A stretch of DNA of 64,000 nt from an uncultured Planctomycetaceae bacterium (GTDB taxonomy: Bacteria; Planctomycetota; Planctomycetia; Planctomycetales; Planctomycetaceae). A program made the position numbers and the translations under genes. The stretch lies in assembly GCA_937916515.1 (NCBI GenBank), contig CALFSX010000064.1:1-64000 (forward strand), given 5' to 3'. Shown here in pieces: positions 47,070 through 56,904 of the stretch (positions within the stretch are counted from its first letter, which is position 1; every line of letters starts with the position of its first letter). The notes beneath the pieces were generated by a model. That model worked only from the letters and a program-made list of their open reading frames with translations, searched no databases and was not told the origin of the DNA.

Positions 47070-49814
47070 TTAACGCCCCGGTGGACGACGCTGCTTGCTG
47101 AATGATTTTGACTTACCGCCGAACGAACCGGAACCGGACGAACTTTTGCGAAAGTCACGTCGACCATCGGCTGATGGGCCGGAATTGCGTCGTGGTCGAG
47201 AATGATCCGCGTCTTCTGTTGCCAAACGCAGATTCAGTTCTTTACCAGCAACTCGAGTTCGTTGCAGTGTCAGGAACACTTCGCGAGGCATGCCGGTTGG
47301 CAGGTCAATAGTGCTGTAATTGTCGTGAATCCGAATTGGGCCGATGTATTCGCCATCAATCCCACCTTCGTTGGCCACGGCACCCACAATATTGCTGGGC
47401 CGAACGCCGTCTTCGCTACCGACTTCAATGCGGTACCGATCCATGCCTGATTCTGGAGGCCCACCGTGACGACTGCGTTCGCCGCCTGGTCGTCCGCCTC
47501 GTTCACGATCGTTGCCGCCGAATTCACGAGAGCTGCGGGTATCCTGACGTTCGAATCGATCGTTGCCACGTCGATCATCACGTTCAAACGACTGACGGCG
47601 CGGACGATCCTGCATCAGGAACGAACGGCCCTGCTGACCAAGATGAGCCAATGCAGCAGCGATGACTTCCGGAGATTGCTTTGAAACGGTCGCGTAATCA
47701 GCCACCATCTGTTGGAACAACGAAAGGTCTTCACCCGCAATCACATCGCTGATCTGCTGCTTAAAGCGTTCGATGCGAATCGCGTTGATTTCCGTCGCTG
47801 TTGGAGGCTCAACAACCTGAATCGGCTGCTTGGTGGCACGTTCAATCATTCTCAGCTTGCCGCGCTGAGTGTTGGTTAAAAAGATAATCGCCTGGCCACT
47901 GCGTCCGGCTCGACCAGTTCGGCCAATGCGGTGAATGTACGATTCGCTGTCCTGAGGCATGTCGTAGTTGAATACATGGCTAACGCGAGTCACGTCCAGA
48001 CCGCGTGCCGCCACGTCTGTTGCAACCAGAATGTCCAGCTTGCCATTCTTCAGCTGTTCAATCGTGCGTTCGCGAACGTTTTGAGCCATGTCGCCGTTCA
48101 GTGCGACGGCCTTTCGACCTTCGCGGCAAAGTTGTTCGGCAACCGTTACGGTGGCTTCACGAGTTTTCGTGAACACAATCACGCCGTCCGATTCTTCCGC
48201 TTCCAAAAAGCGAACAAGTGCGTCAACGCGATCACGAGGTGGTACAAACACAGCTCGCTGACGGATAGATTCCGCGGTCATCGTTTTCTGTTTGATCGTG
48301 ACACGAACCGGATCGTTCAGATAACGCTTCGCAATTTCGCGAATCGGGCCCGGCATCGTGGCTGAAAACAGAGCCACCTGGCGAGTTTCCGGAGTCTGTT
48401 CCAGAACAAACTGAACATCTTCCAGAAAGCCCATGTTCAGCATTTCATCGGCTTCGTCCAGAACCAGACATTCCAGCTGGCTAAGATCCAACGTCTTACG
48501 ATTGATGTGGTCGATCACTCGTCCGGGCGTACCCACAACAATCTGCACACCACGACGAAGTGCTCGCAGTTGAGTGTCGTAAGACTGACCTCCATAGATC
48601 GCCAGCACACCCAGATCTCGGATGTGACTGCCGTACTTCGAAAACGAATCACAAACCTGCATAGCAAGTTCGCGAGTTGGAGCCAGTACCAGCACCTGCG
48701 GAGTTCGTCGGTTAACGTCGATTTTTGACAGAATCGGAAGTGCAAAGGCAGCCGTCTTGCCGGTGCCGGTTTGCGACTGAGCCAACACGTCACGTCCTTC
48801 CAGAACGTGAGGAATGATCTCCGCCTGAATTTCTGTAGGCGAAGTGTATCCCGTGGCTTCAACGGCCTTCTGTACATCTTCGCTTAACGGCAGGTCGCGA
48901 AACAAAGGCCCGGTAGCCGCGTCAAAGTTGTCGCCTTCTTTCAGTTCGATTTCGACTTCGCGTTTTGAAACAACGGGAACTGGCTTTGTCGTCATCACAG
49001 CTGGAGCTACAGGAGCAGAAGCCGCCACAACTGGTGCGCTGGCAAGAGCCGGGGCTGGCGAAACAGGAACAGCAGCCACGGTCTTTGCCATCACTGTTTT
49101 TGCAGCAGCAACAGCGGCAGTAATGGAAGCCGCCGGAACTTCGTGAGCCATTTCTTTGGCGGCAACGATTGGTCCCTGGGGAGTGAATTTAATTTTAACC
49201 GTGTGTGCCTCTGTTTTCGTGACCTGCACTCGCTGATCTGCCGCAGGAGAAAACTGATCGACCATTGCAGCAACGTCAACCTGCACCGCTTCAACTTCAG
49301 CAGCAGCAACCTGTGGAGCAACAACTTCGACGTTTACGGCTTCTGCAGCAACAGGTTTCACTGCCGACTCAACGGCAGGCTCAGCAACCTTCGCTTCTTC
49401 AACTTCAGACGAAGTCTCAGGTGCAGGCTGAACAGCAACTTCAGCAGCTGGCGGAACCATAACGAATGCATCGTCGGCGTCGTCTTCGAACGCTTCACCA
49501 ACGTATTCGACAGGAGCAGTAGTCACCGCATCATCGTCGATTTCATCGACTTCCGATTCGAAGCCTGATTCCACATCAGCCACAGAGCTTTCAACTTCAG
49601 CGGCAACAGGAACGCTGACTGGCTCACTAACGTTTTCCACATCAGCAACCTGAGCAGTTTCCATAGCCTCCACAGTTGGCGACACTTCAACAGCCGGCGA
49701 CGCTTCAGAAGAAAGCGATTCCAGCACAACGTCAGACACTGGCACTTCAAAAGTGTCGAATGGCGATGGCGTAGAAGAAAAATAGAACGGATCGTTTGAA
49801 CTGTTTTGCGACAT
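47070..49814 (-). CDS. DEAD-box RNA helicase with long acidic N-terminal extension
   Basis: From ATG 49814 the product is 914 residues (a GTG at 49853 would add 13). Residues 1 to about 290 are low-complexity and rich in Val, Ala, Glu and Pro (SPAVEVSPTVEAMETAQVAD, VESGFESEVDEIDDDAV). The helicase core follows: Q-motif PLFRDLPLSEDVQKAV, AQSQTGTGKTAAF, APTREL, DEADEML, SATMPG and HRIGRTGRAGRSG. A DbpA-type RNA-binding domain (PSNIVGAVANEGGIDGEYIG, IDLPTGMPREVFLTL) and an Arg/Gly/Ser-rich basic tail close it. This is the CsdA/DeaD/DbpA group, which remodels structured RNA in ribosome assembly and cold adaptation. The acidic extension is unusual. It is monocistronic with its own terminator. Confidence 0.93.
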   Translation of the reverse strand: MSQNSSNDPFYFSSTPSPFDTFEVPVSDVVLESLSSEASPAVEVSPTVEAMETAQVADVENVSEPVSVPVAAEVESSVADVESGFESEVDEIDDDAVTTAPVEYVGEAFEDDADDAFVMVPPAAEVAVQPAPETSSEVEEAKVAEPAVESAVKPVAAEAVNVEVVAPQVAAAEVEAVQVDVAAMVDQFSPAADQRVQVTKTEAHTVKIKFTPQGPIVAAKEMAHEVPAASITAAVAAAKTVMAKTVAAVPVSPAPALASAPVVAASAPVAPAVMTTKPVPVVSKREVEIELKEGDNFDAATGPLFRDLPLSEDVQKAVEATGYTSPTEIQAEIIPHVLEGRDVLAQSQTGTGKTAAFALPILSKIDVNRRTPQVLVLAPTRELAMQVCDSFSKYGSHIRDLGVLAIYGGQSYDTQLRALRRGVQIVVGTPGRVIDHINRKTLDLSQLECLVLDEADEMLNMGFLEDVQFVLEQTPETRQVALFSATMPGPIREIAKRYLNDPVRVTIKQKTMTAESIRQRAVFVPPRDRVDALVRFLEAEESDGVIVFTKTREATVTVAEQLCREGRKAVALNGDMAQNVRERTIEQLKNGKLDILVATDVAARGLDVTRVSHVFNYDMPQDSESYIHRIGRTGRAGRSGQAIIFLTNTQRGKLRMIERATKQPIQVVEPPTATEINAIRIERFKQQISDVIAGEDLSLFQQMVADYATVSKQSPEVIAAALAHLGQQGRSFLMQDRPRRQSFERDDRRGNDRFERQDTRSSREFGGNDRERGGRPGGERSRHGGPPESGMDRYRIEVGSEDGVRPSNIVGAVANEGGIDGEYIGPIRIHDNYSTIDLPTGMPREVFLTLQRTRVAGKELNLRLATEDADHSRPRRNSGPSADGRRDFRKSSSGSGSFGGKSKSFSKQRRPPGR

Positions 49815-50374
49815 CTTAACTAAGGATTTCCGGATAAGGGTGCGTACCGTCACCGGACAACACGGGCACTAACTGCCAATGTCTTGATTCCGAAACGGGA
49901 AACCGGGCGTACGCATTAATCAATACACGTATTGCGACGCCGCTTCTTGCACTCTGGCACTGACGTTCAAAGACGCCTCGTTCGTCTAGAACGAGAACCC
50001 AGTTAGAACGCCGGGGAAGACCTGTCGCATTGAGCCTGTGTGGAAAATCCTGCGGCGAATTTAGTCGCAGTTTCCGGGGTTACGGCCAACGGGGCCGAGT
50101 AAATTCGAAGATGTGTCTGCTTCGAAAGGCTCTCAACTGGGCAAACTACCCAAAAAATCGCCAGATCGATAGAGGTAACTTCAGAAAAAGACGGCATTCG
50201 GAGAATCCCCGGCTGTGAGACAAACCACCGCCCGCAAATTCTACGGAATTACCCTGCTGAAACCGTCCTTTTAACATCCCGCCAGCTCGCAACTGCTAAA
50301 CCGTTCAACTTCAATCGCAGCTGGCTATCGAAAATCGGTGGGTGCCGTCATAGATGGTTGTGGACCACGACCGG
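49815..50374. other. Leader/promoter region of the DEAD-box gene
   Basis: About 560 bp without a credible gene. It contains a perfect 7-bp hairpin CTCGTTC/GAACGAG with 5-nt loop (49977-49995), 163 bp upstream of the helicase ATG, that could lie in a structured 5' leader of the kind seen in cold-shock helicase mRNAs. The end near 50374 is downstream of the DUF1501 gene. Confidence 0.4.
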
Positions 50375-51784
50375 TCAAGCCAGAATCTCCTCAACAACCT
50401 TGCCATGAACATCCGTCAGCCGGAACTCTCGCCCCTGATACTTATAAGTCAGCCGTTCGTGGTCCAGCCCAAGCAAATGCAGAATCGTGGCATTCAGGTC
50501 ATGCACGTGTACCGGATTTTCGACAATGTCCATGCCAAAATCGTCCGTCCTGCCAAAGCTGACTCCCCCCTTCACACCGCCACCAGCCAGCCACATCGTG
50601 TAGGCGTCCTTGTGATGGTCACGGCCCGTCAGCCCCTTGCCATTGGTTGCCCCCTGATTAAGCGGCGTGCGTCCAAATTCGCTGCCGAACACAACCAGAG
50701 TATCCTGCAACAAACCGCGCTGCTTCAAATCGCGAATCAAAGCCGCAATCGGACGATCGGTTTCCCCGCACTTGGCAGAAAGTCGTTTTTCCAGGTTGTT
50801 GTGGTGGTCCCAGTCGGCGTCGTAAAGTTCCACCAGGCGAACTCCACGTTCGACAAGTCGCCGGGCCAGCAGGCAACTGTTCGCAAATGACGCTTTCCCC
50901 GGTTCTGCACCATAGTCTTCCAGAGTCTGCTTTGTCTCACCAGTGATGTCCATCAGCTCAGGCACCGACGCCTGCATCCGATAAGACATCTCATACTGGC
51001 TGATGCGAGTTTCAATTTCCGGATCTCCCGTTGCTTCCAGGCGTTCCTGGTTCAGCTTTGAAATCGCATCCAGCACTCGCCGACGATCGTTGCGAGAATG
51101 TCCTTCCGGGCTGGAAAGAAACAGCACCGGATCGCCCTCAGAACGAAACTGAATTCCCTGATAGACACTGGGCAGAAAACCGGTCGACCACAAACTGGTT
51201 CCCGCTCCACCTTTGGGGCCGCTGACCAGCACAACATAGCCGGGCAGATCCGCGTTCTCTGAACCAAGCCCATACGTCACCCACGAACCAAGACTCGGCC
51301 TGCCGCCGCGACCGAATCCGGAGTGCAAAAACATCTGAGCGGGAGCGTGATTAATTTCGTCGTTGTGAATCGAGCGAATAACGGCAAGCTCATCGGCAAC
51401 AGTTCCCAGTTCCGGCAGAAGTTCCGACAACGACTGTCCGCTTTGACCACAGCGACGAAACTTCCACGGCGAACCAGCCAAAGTCGACGTTTTACCAATG
51501 AAGGCAAAGTCCCGCCCTTTGGTGACCTCCGGCGGGCAGGGCTGGTTGTGATACTGCCGCAGCATCGGCTTATCGTCAAACAAATCCAACTGCGACGGTG
51601 CCCCCACCATGTGCAGGTAAATCACGCTCTTCGCCTTCGCCGGAAAGTGCGGCTGGCGAGCTGCTGACGCACTTTCCTCAGCACTGGATTCACTGCAAAG
51701 CAAATCTGCCATCGCAATCCCGCCCAGACTTATTCCGGAAGCGTTCAGGAATGTTCGGCGCGAATTTTTCAAATACGATTCCAT
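50375..51784 (-). CDS. DUF1501 protein, Tat-exported
   Basis: The 469-residue protein begins with a twin-arginine-like signal ([20 protein letters not shown]). It has the DUF1501 alkaline-phosphatase-like fold: [100 protein letters not shown], and the C-terminal [23 protein letters not shown]1501 proteins are abundant in planctomycetes and are nearly always encoded next to PSD1 proteins, as here: the PSD1 gene ends 3 bp upstream. The fold suggests a hydrolase related to sulfatases, but no activity is proven and the sulfatase formylglycine motif is absent. Confidence 0.95.
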   Translation of the reverse strand: MESYLKNSRRTFLNASGISLGGIAMADLLCSESSAEESASAARQPHFPAKAKSVIYLHMVGAPSQLDLFDDKPMLRQYHNQPCPPEVTKGRDFAFIGKTSTLAGSPWKFRRCGQSGQSLSELLPELGTVADELAVIRSIHNDEINHAPAQMFLHSGFGRGGRPSLGSWVTYGLGSENADLPGYVVLVSGPKGGAGTSLWSTGFLPSVYQGIQFRSEGDPVLFLSSPEGHSRNDRRRVLDAISKLNQERLEATGDPEIETRISQYEMSYRMQASVPELMDITGETKQTLEDYGAEPGKASFANSCLLARRLVERGVRLVELYDADWDHHNNLEKRLSAKCGETDRPIAALIRDLKQRGLLQDTLVVFGSEFGRTPLNQGATNGKGLTGRDHHKDAYTMWLAGGGVKGGVSFGRTDDFGMDIVENPVHVHDLNATILHLLGLDHERLTYKYQGREFRLTDVHGKVVEEILA

Positions 51785-51787
51785 GAG

Positions 51788-54700
51788 TTAGTTCTTGGTT
51801 ATGGTTTCGTGCAAATTAAGTAACGTCGTGGCCACGGCTTTCCACGCACTAAATTCGGCCGCCGAAACGCCCGCCGGAAACTTGCTTTTCGCTTTATCGG
51901 ACTTCTTGTCATCAACCTGCTTCAAGCTTGTTGCCACGCTAACGCTATGCTGCGTTTCCCACAGATCCAGTAAGACGCCGATCTCGTTCTTCGTCGGGTT
52001 CCGGCCGGTACATAATTGGAAAGCGTATTCAATTTGCTGCTTTATTGTCGCCGTCTGCTTTTCCTGCAGCACTCGGCGAGCCAGCGCTTCAGCGGCCGCA
52101 ACATAAACGGGGTCGTTCAATAAAGTCAGCGCCTGCAAGGGCGTGTTTGTTCTGGATCGCTGAACGGTACAAGCCAGTCGAGCCGACGCATCGAAGTTCA
52201 TAAAACTTGGATACGGAGCTCCCCGCTTAAGAACGACATACAGACCTCGACGATATTGTTCCGAACCTGGGCTCACTTCGTATTTGTAATTCTGCCCACC
52301 AACCTTAGACCAGATCCCGTCCGGCTGATAAGGTCGAATTGACGGACCGAACTGTTTCAAATCCAGCAACCCGGATACCGCCAGCAAGTTATCCCGAATC
52401 ATCTCCGCACTCATGCGAAACCGAGGTCCGCGAGCCAGCAGTTGGTTTGCGTCGTCGCGTGCGTACAGTTCCGGCGACGCAAACGAAGACTGTCGATACG
52501 TGGAAGACAACACAATCTTCCGCAGCAGTTTCTTGCGGGACCAACCGTTTTCCATAAATTCAACCGCCAGCCAATCCAGCAATTCCGGGTGAGACGGCGC
52601 GTCACCTTTGATGCCGAAGTCTTCGGCGGTCGGCACGATACCTCGCCCAAAGATTTCCGACCACCAGCGATTTACGGTCACTCGAGCAACCAGCGGATTG
52701 GCAGGATCGACCAGCCACTTTGCCAAAGTTAATCGATTCGGTGGACCATCTGGCATGGCGTGCAGAGCTTTCGGAGTCGCCGCCTGCAGCACTTCGCCTT
52801 TGTTCCGATAATCGCCTCGTTCAAACAAGTAAGACATCCGAGGTTCAGGCAGTTCCACCATGACCAACGTCGTGTCGGATTCAAGCTTGCTTAACTGATC
52901 ATCCAGCTGACTAAGTTCAGCAGCGATTTTCTTAAGTTCGGGATCCTGCTGAACGCGATACTTCAGCAAGCTGGCTTCGTCTTTCTTCGACCACTGCAGC
53001 GGCGATTTCACCATCGCAGCCGCCACGTTTTTAGGCAACGCTTCGAATTCCGGATTGCCAGTCACCGCAGCCAGCTTCAAACGGCCAATCGAACGCGCAC
53101 TTCCGAAATCATGTACCAGCTTGAAGGTGATCAGTTGCCCGGCAGAGGCATCCAAAGCTTCAGCCAGCCGAAACTGAGCCCAGTGCGGCTTCTTGAACTG
53201 TGGAGCGATCGCCCAGCCACTTCGCTTCACGTCGCTTAACGCGTCCGCAACGTCGTAGCCCTTTTGAGAAAAATCGGCCGTCGCTCCGCTGAACGTCAAC
53301 TCAACTGATTGCTGCTGTGTCGAACGGTTGGCATCACCGCTTTGATCCGCTGGTTCCGAAACTGTGGCCGAAAAGTGATTCAACACAAAGTTCGTCCGCT
53401 CTGGATCGCCACGCCCGGGGCCACCGCCTGGCAGTGATTCGTGTGTTAACGCATCCAGCCGGAAGGCAGTTATGTTCTTCACGTCCGTTCGCACCGTCAC
53501 TTCATAAATATCGGTTTCCGGAGGCTCCGTACCGACCAGCAAAACTGAGCCATCATCCAGCACCTGATAACTATCGACCGTTCCCGTCGAACGAAACTCA
53601 ACAACTTCCAAATCGTGAACCTGCGGGGCCTTTCCAGCTGTTTCCGCAATGCCCGCCACCCAGTCTGCCAGATCCGCGGCAAGCGACTCCGTCCGCGCCG
53701 ACTGCTTTGCTTTGAACTGCATCTGTTTTGTCTTGATCTCTGCTCGCTGAGCGTCGGCGGCCACGTTGCTGATGGCCATCGTGGGGCCCTTAAACTGAAT
53801 CGAACTTGGTGAATCGGGATTTGTTCGATCCGCTTCCATTTCTGTATTGTTAAAAAAGGCCAGCAGACCATAGTAATCCTTCTGCGAAAACGGATCGTAC
53901 TTATGATCATGGCACTGGCAACATTCCATCGTCGTACCCAACCACACCGCGCCGGTTGTGTTGACTCGGTCAATCACTTGCTCAATGCGAGTTTCCTCGG
54001 GCAACGATCCCGCCTCGACATTGGTTGGCGTGCATCGGTGAAAGCCGGTCGCAATTTTCTGAGCTTCCGTTGCGTCAGGCAGCAGATCGCCGGCAACCTG
54101 TTCAATCGTAAAACGATCAAATGGCATGTCGTCGTTTAGAGCACGAATCACCCAATCTCGGTAAGCCCAAACGTCTCGCAGATCGTCTCGTTGAAAACCG
54201 TGAGAATCCGCATAGCGAGCAAGGTCCAGCCACTGCCGCGCCCAGCGTTCGCCGAATTGCGGACGACTGAATAGTTCATCAACAAGCCGTTCATACGCTT
54301 CATCAGTTGGGTTCGCAGCGAAGGCATTAACTTCAGCAGGTGTCGGAGGAAGGCCAATGATGTCGAAGTGCGCTCGGCGAACAAGCGTTGTCGGATCGGC
54401 TTCCGCGGATGGCTGCAAACCTTCTGCCAGCAAACGTTGTGCAACAAATCCATCGATCTCGTTTCGCCCCCAACCGGGCTTCAACTGCTGCAAGTCGCTG
54501 TCGGCCACAGCAGTCGGTCGCACTGGCGGAATATAGCTCCAATGCTGCTTCGCCTTAAATTCCGCAGGCCACACAGCACCAGACGCAACCCAACGTTGCA
54601 GCCCCTCAACTTCTTTTGGCGACAATGGATCACCAATGGCCGGCATCACTTCATCGTGGCCTTTCGGTAACAGAACTCGCCTTATCAGCTCGCTGTCCTT

Positions 54701-54997
54701 AACTGCTTTCGGAATCACCGTACCAGAATCCAGCAAAGCCTCCGCACTATCAAGGCGCAGATCACCTTCCTGCTTCGCCGCTCCATGACATTCAAAACAA
54801 GACCGCTGTAACACCGAATAGACGTCACGTTCGAAATCGACAGCCACGACAGGGCCTTGCTGATCAACGGCGGCTGCAGCACCATGTACAGCAGCGGCCG
54901 CGTTATCTTCAGCACCTGCCGACATTCCCATTCCATCGACCAATGCGATCAACAGAATTGCTGCAGCGCTAATCTGAATTTTGAGATGCTTCTGCAT
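51788..54997 (-). CDS. Planctomycete PSCyt1-DUF1549-DUF1553 (PSD1) protein
   Basis: The open frame extends to 55171, but the ATG at 54997 is preferred: a GGAAAG site sits 9 bp upstream and a signal peptide (KHLKIQISAAAILLIALVDG) follows at once. The product is 1069 residues. A PSCyt1 domain with C67-F-E-C70-H71 and GHDEVMPAIGDPLSPKEVE comes first. DUF1549 follows (RRAHFDIIGLPPTPAEVNAF, RWLDLARYADSHGF, TTMECCQCHDHKYDPFSQKD with a second CxxCH). An insert with a galactose-binding-like beta region comes next, then DUF1553 (NPLVARVTVNRWWSEIFGRG through the C-terminus). Together with DUF1501 it forms the standard planctomycete pair, thought to act in extracytoplasmic breakdown of complex compounds. 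Confidence 0.95.
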   Translation of the reverse strand: MQKHLKIQISAAAILLIALVDGMGMSAGAEDNAAAAVHGAAAAVDQQGPVVAVDFERDVYSVLQRSCFECHGAAKQEGDLRLDSAEALLDSGTVIPKAVKDSELIRRVLLPKGHDEVMPAIGDPLSPKEVEGLQRWVASGAVWPAEFKAKQHWSYIPPVRPTAVADSDLQQLKPGWGRNEIDGFVAQRLLAEGLQPSAEADPTTLVRRAHFDIIGLPPTPAEVNAFAANPTDEAYERLVDELFSRPQFGERWARQWLDLARYADSHGFQRDDLRDVWAYRDWVIRALNDDMPFDRFTIEQVAGDLLPDATEAQKIATGFHRCTPTNVEAGSLPEETRIEQVIDRVNTTGAVWLGTTMECCQCHDHKYDPFSQKDYYGLLAFFNNTEMEADRTNPDSPSSIQFKGPTMAISNVAADAQRAEIKTKQMQFKAKQSARTESLAADLADWVAGIAETAGKAPQVHDLEVVEFRSTGTVDSYQVLDDGSVLLVGTEPPETDIYEVTVRTDVKNITAFRLDALTHESLPGGGPGRGDPERTNFVLNHFSATVSEPADQSGDANRSTQQQSVELTFSGATADFSQKGYDVADALSDVKRSGWAIAPQFKKPHWAQFRLAEALDASAGQLITFKLVHDFGSARSIGRLKLAAVTGNPEFEALPKNVAAAMVKSPLQWSKKDEASLLKYRVQQDPELKKIAAELSQLDDQLSKLESDTTLVMVELPEPRMSYLFERGDYRNKGEVLQAATPKALHAMPDGPPNRLTLAKWLVDPANPLVARVTVNRWWSEIFGRGIVPTAEDFGIKGDAPSHPELLDWLAVEFMENGWSRKKLLRKIVLSSTYRQSSFASPELYARDDANQLLARGPRFRMSAEMIRDNLLAVSGLLDLKQFGPSIRPYQPDGIWSKVGGQNYKYEVSPGSEQYRRGLYVVLKRGAPYPSFMNFDASARLACTVQRSRTNTPLQALTLLNDPVYVAAAEALARRVLQEKQTATIKQQIEYAFQLCTGRNPTKNEIGVLLDLWETQHSVSVATSLKQVDDKKSDKAKSKFPAGVSAAEFSAWKAVATTLLNLHETITKN

Positions 54998-55303
54998 CAA
55001 AATCATCTTTCCAAAGACTTCTACTGTTCGCATTTCAACCACAAGCTGCTTGCTGCCAGTTCTGTTAAAACAAGAATCGCAACGGCGTCGGGTAGCCGGA
55101 GTCGGCTTGAGCCTGCAAAGGAAACCCGGGAGTTTCGCTCCAACATCGCTACCAATTCCGCGAGGATCCATTTAAACACGACAACAGTAGAACGGTAATC
55201 TGAAAATTTATCGCACACTTTTGACGTCGCCGACAAATTATCCTTAGACTTCACGCGTCTATCACACAGCACAGAATCCAGGTTTGCAAGAGTAGAACAC
55301 GCA

Positions 55304-55687
55304 ATGAAGATTGAACATACCGCATTCAACGTCGAAGAACCGGTCCTGATGGCCAAATGGTACGTTGAACACCTTGGCCTGAAGATTAAACGCCGAACAG
55401 TCGACGCACCTTACGCTCACTTTCTGGCGGACGATGGAGACGCCGTGATGATGGAAATCTACGGCAACAAAAATGCACCACTGCCCGATTACCGTAATAT
55501 GAATCCCGCCGAACTTCACGTCGCCTTCACGTCCACCAATGTGGCAGCCGACGTAAAGCGACTTCACAACGCGGGAGCCACCATTGTTGCCGACGTACAT
55601 CAACTGGGCGATGATATCTTCGCCATGCTGCGAGACCCCTGGGGATTGCCGTTGCAACTGGTGACTCGCGGAACTCGCATGATCTGA
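55304..55687 (+). CDS. VOC-superfamily (glyoxalase-like) protein
   Basis: The 127-residue protein is a single vicinal-oxygen-chelate fold: KIEHTAFNVEEPVLMAKWYV, LGLKIKRRTVDAPYAHFLAD, MMEIYGNKNAPLPDYRNMNP, ELHVAFTSTNVAADVKRLHN and a C-terminal FAMLRDPWGLPLQLVTR. His5, the His in ELHVAF and Glu/Gln at the end of strand 8 are candidate metal ligands. The family includes glyoxalase I, dioxygenases and antibiotic-resistance binding proteins, and the substrate cannot be told. It is divergent from the PSD1 gene, with DUF2306 following 38 bp downstream. Confidence 0.85.
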   Translation: MKIEHTAFNVEEPVLMAKWYVEHLGLKIKRRTVDAPYAHFLADDGDAVMMEIYGNKNAPLPDYRNMNPAELHVAFTSTNVAADVKRLHNAGATIVADVHQLGDDIFAMLRDPWGLPLQLVTRGTRMI

Positions 55688-55725
55688 AAACATGAACGAA
55701 TGCCCGGCACAGAAATTACATTCAC

Positions 55726-56373
55726 ATGCGGATACAAAGGTCATCGCTGTTCAGAATTGTCCCGATAGCGCTGACTTGCCTGTTGATCTGTAAAACCGTT
55801 CTGAGTGTCTTCGCCAGTTATCCGAATTATCTTCCGCCAGATTTCAGTTCCGACTTTTTGATTGGCAGAGAACGCACATTCTTTGGAATCTACCAGTGGA
55901 ACTTCAACGTACACATTTTGTCAGGACCGTGTACGCTGATTTTCGGAATGCTGTTGCTAAGCCGGAAATTCCTGCATCGATTCCCGAAGTGGCATCGATA
56001 TCTTGGCCGAACACAGGTCCTGCTGATTGTCACCATGGTGGCACCGACCGGCCTTTGGATGGCACTTTACGCAGAATCCGGACCAATCGCCGGTATCGCG
56101 TTTGCCGGGCTGGCCATCAGCACAGCTTACTGCGCGGTGTGTGGCTGGCGAAGTGCCGTCAATCGACGCTTCGCCAAACACCAAATCTGGATGCAACGCT
56201 GCTTCGCTCTGCTATGTGCCGCGGTTGTTCAACGAGTGCTCGGCGGATTGGGAACCTTCGCCGAAGTCGAGGCTCAGTCATTCAACACATTCTCACCATG
56301 GCTCAGCTGGCTGCTGCCCGTTGCTGGCCTGGAGATTGCTCGTGCAGTCTGGGCGAAGAAAAGAATCAAATAG
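55726..56373 (+). CDS. DUF2306 membrane protein
   Basis: The 215-residue protein has about five hydrophobic segments and the DUF2306 features: NFNVHILSGPCTLIFGMLLL, KFLHRFPKWHRYLGRTQVLL and FAKHQIWMQRCFALLCAAVV with conserved histidines that resemble haem or metal ligands. Function is not established. Its 3' end is remarkable: bases 56280-56338 recur exactly at 60696-60754, where they belong to a remnant of a second DUF2306-like gene end. The C-terminal residues after the repeat (ARAVWAKKRIK) differ from the remnant's (VRRICTTTRIKK) but align with it. Confidence 0.85.
   Translation: MRIQRSSLFRIVPIALTCLLICKTVLSVFASYPNYLPPDFSSDFLIGRERTFFGIYQWNFNVHILSGPCTLIFGMLLLSRKFLHRFPKWHRYLGRTQVLLIVTMVAPTGLWMALYAESGPIAGIAFAGLAISTAYCAVCGWRSAVNRRFAKHQIWMQRCFALLCAAVVQRVLGGLGTFAEVEAQSFNTFSPWLSWLLPVAGLEIARAVWAKKRIK
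56280..56338 (+). repeat. 59-bp perfect direct repeat, left copy
   Basis: This segment in the 3' end of the DUF2306 gene is identical to 60696-60754. The two copies bracket about 4.4 kb containing only the dockerin giant gene. Confidence 0.95.
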
Positions 56374-56904
56374 CAAACCGCCAGAAGTAGCAACAGGCAG
56401 CATCACCAGCCGGATCAAAAAATGGCAGATTGCAACAGCCCGTCATTGAACTGCAGGCGAACGAATGACGGTGCCGTCGTTCGCAAAGTGAGCGACGCTG
56501 GAGAAGCCCACGCAATTTGCAATGCAAGAAAACCCAAAGAAGACTGATTCTTCGAAAATCCTCGCAAAACCAACTACAAATGTATATTGGATAGAATGTG
56601 ACTCATAGCCCACCGTGCCTCACTTGCGTTTCATTCTGAGTCAGCAAAATCGAGTCCAACAAAAGAACTGCGAACTCGGACTCGAACAGGATAGATCACC
56701 GCCTTGTGTCTTACCTCGTCCACCGCCCCCACCTAATTCGGTTTTGGGTGACGCCTTGATTGCAACTTTGTCCTCTGATGATCATATTCTGACCTTGGCG
56801 TAATATTTTGGTCCAGCCTCCTTCGTTTCATTCTTCTTCCGTCGTGGATAGGTGAACGAACGCTTCTAAATATCCATTGGTATCTAAAATTCGTAAGGTA
56901 AGGA
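56374..56904. other. 530-bp gap between DUF2306 and dockerin gene
   Basis: A stem-loop lies near the start (GCGAAC at 56457-56462 with GTTCGC at 56479-56484, and inner GACGG/CCGTC), a possible terminator for DUF2306. The rest is AT-richer than the neighbourhood. No protein-like frame was found. The region ends with an AAGGTAAGGA ribosome-binding site for the next gene. Confidence 0.45.

Noticed and set aside
47102-49568. Several plus-strand frames antisense to the DEAD-box gene
   Set aside because: They are shadows caused by the biased composition of the acidic and Arg/Gly-rich parts of the helicase.
54998-55171. Extended N-terminus of the second PSD1 protein
   Set aside because: The extra 58 residues are basic and Cys-containing with no family resemblance, whereas the ATG at 54997 has a ribosome-binding site and starts a signal peptide.
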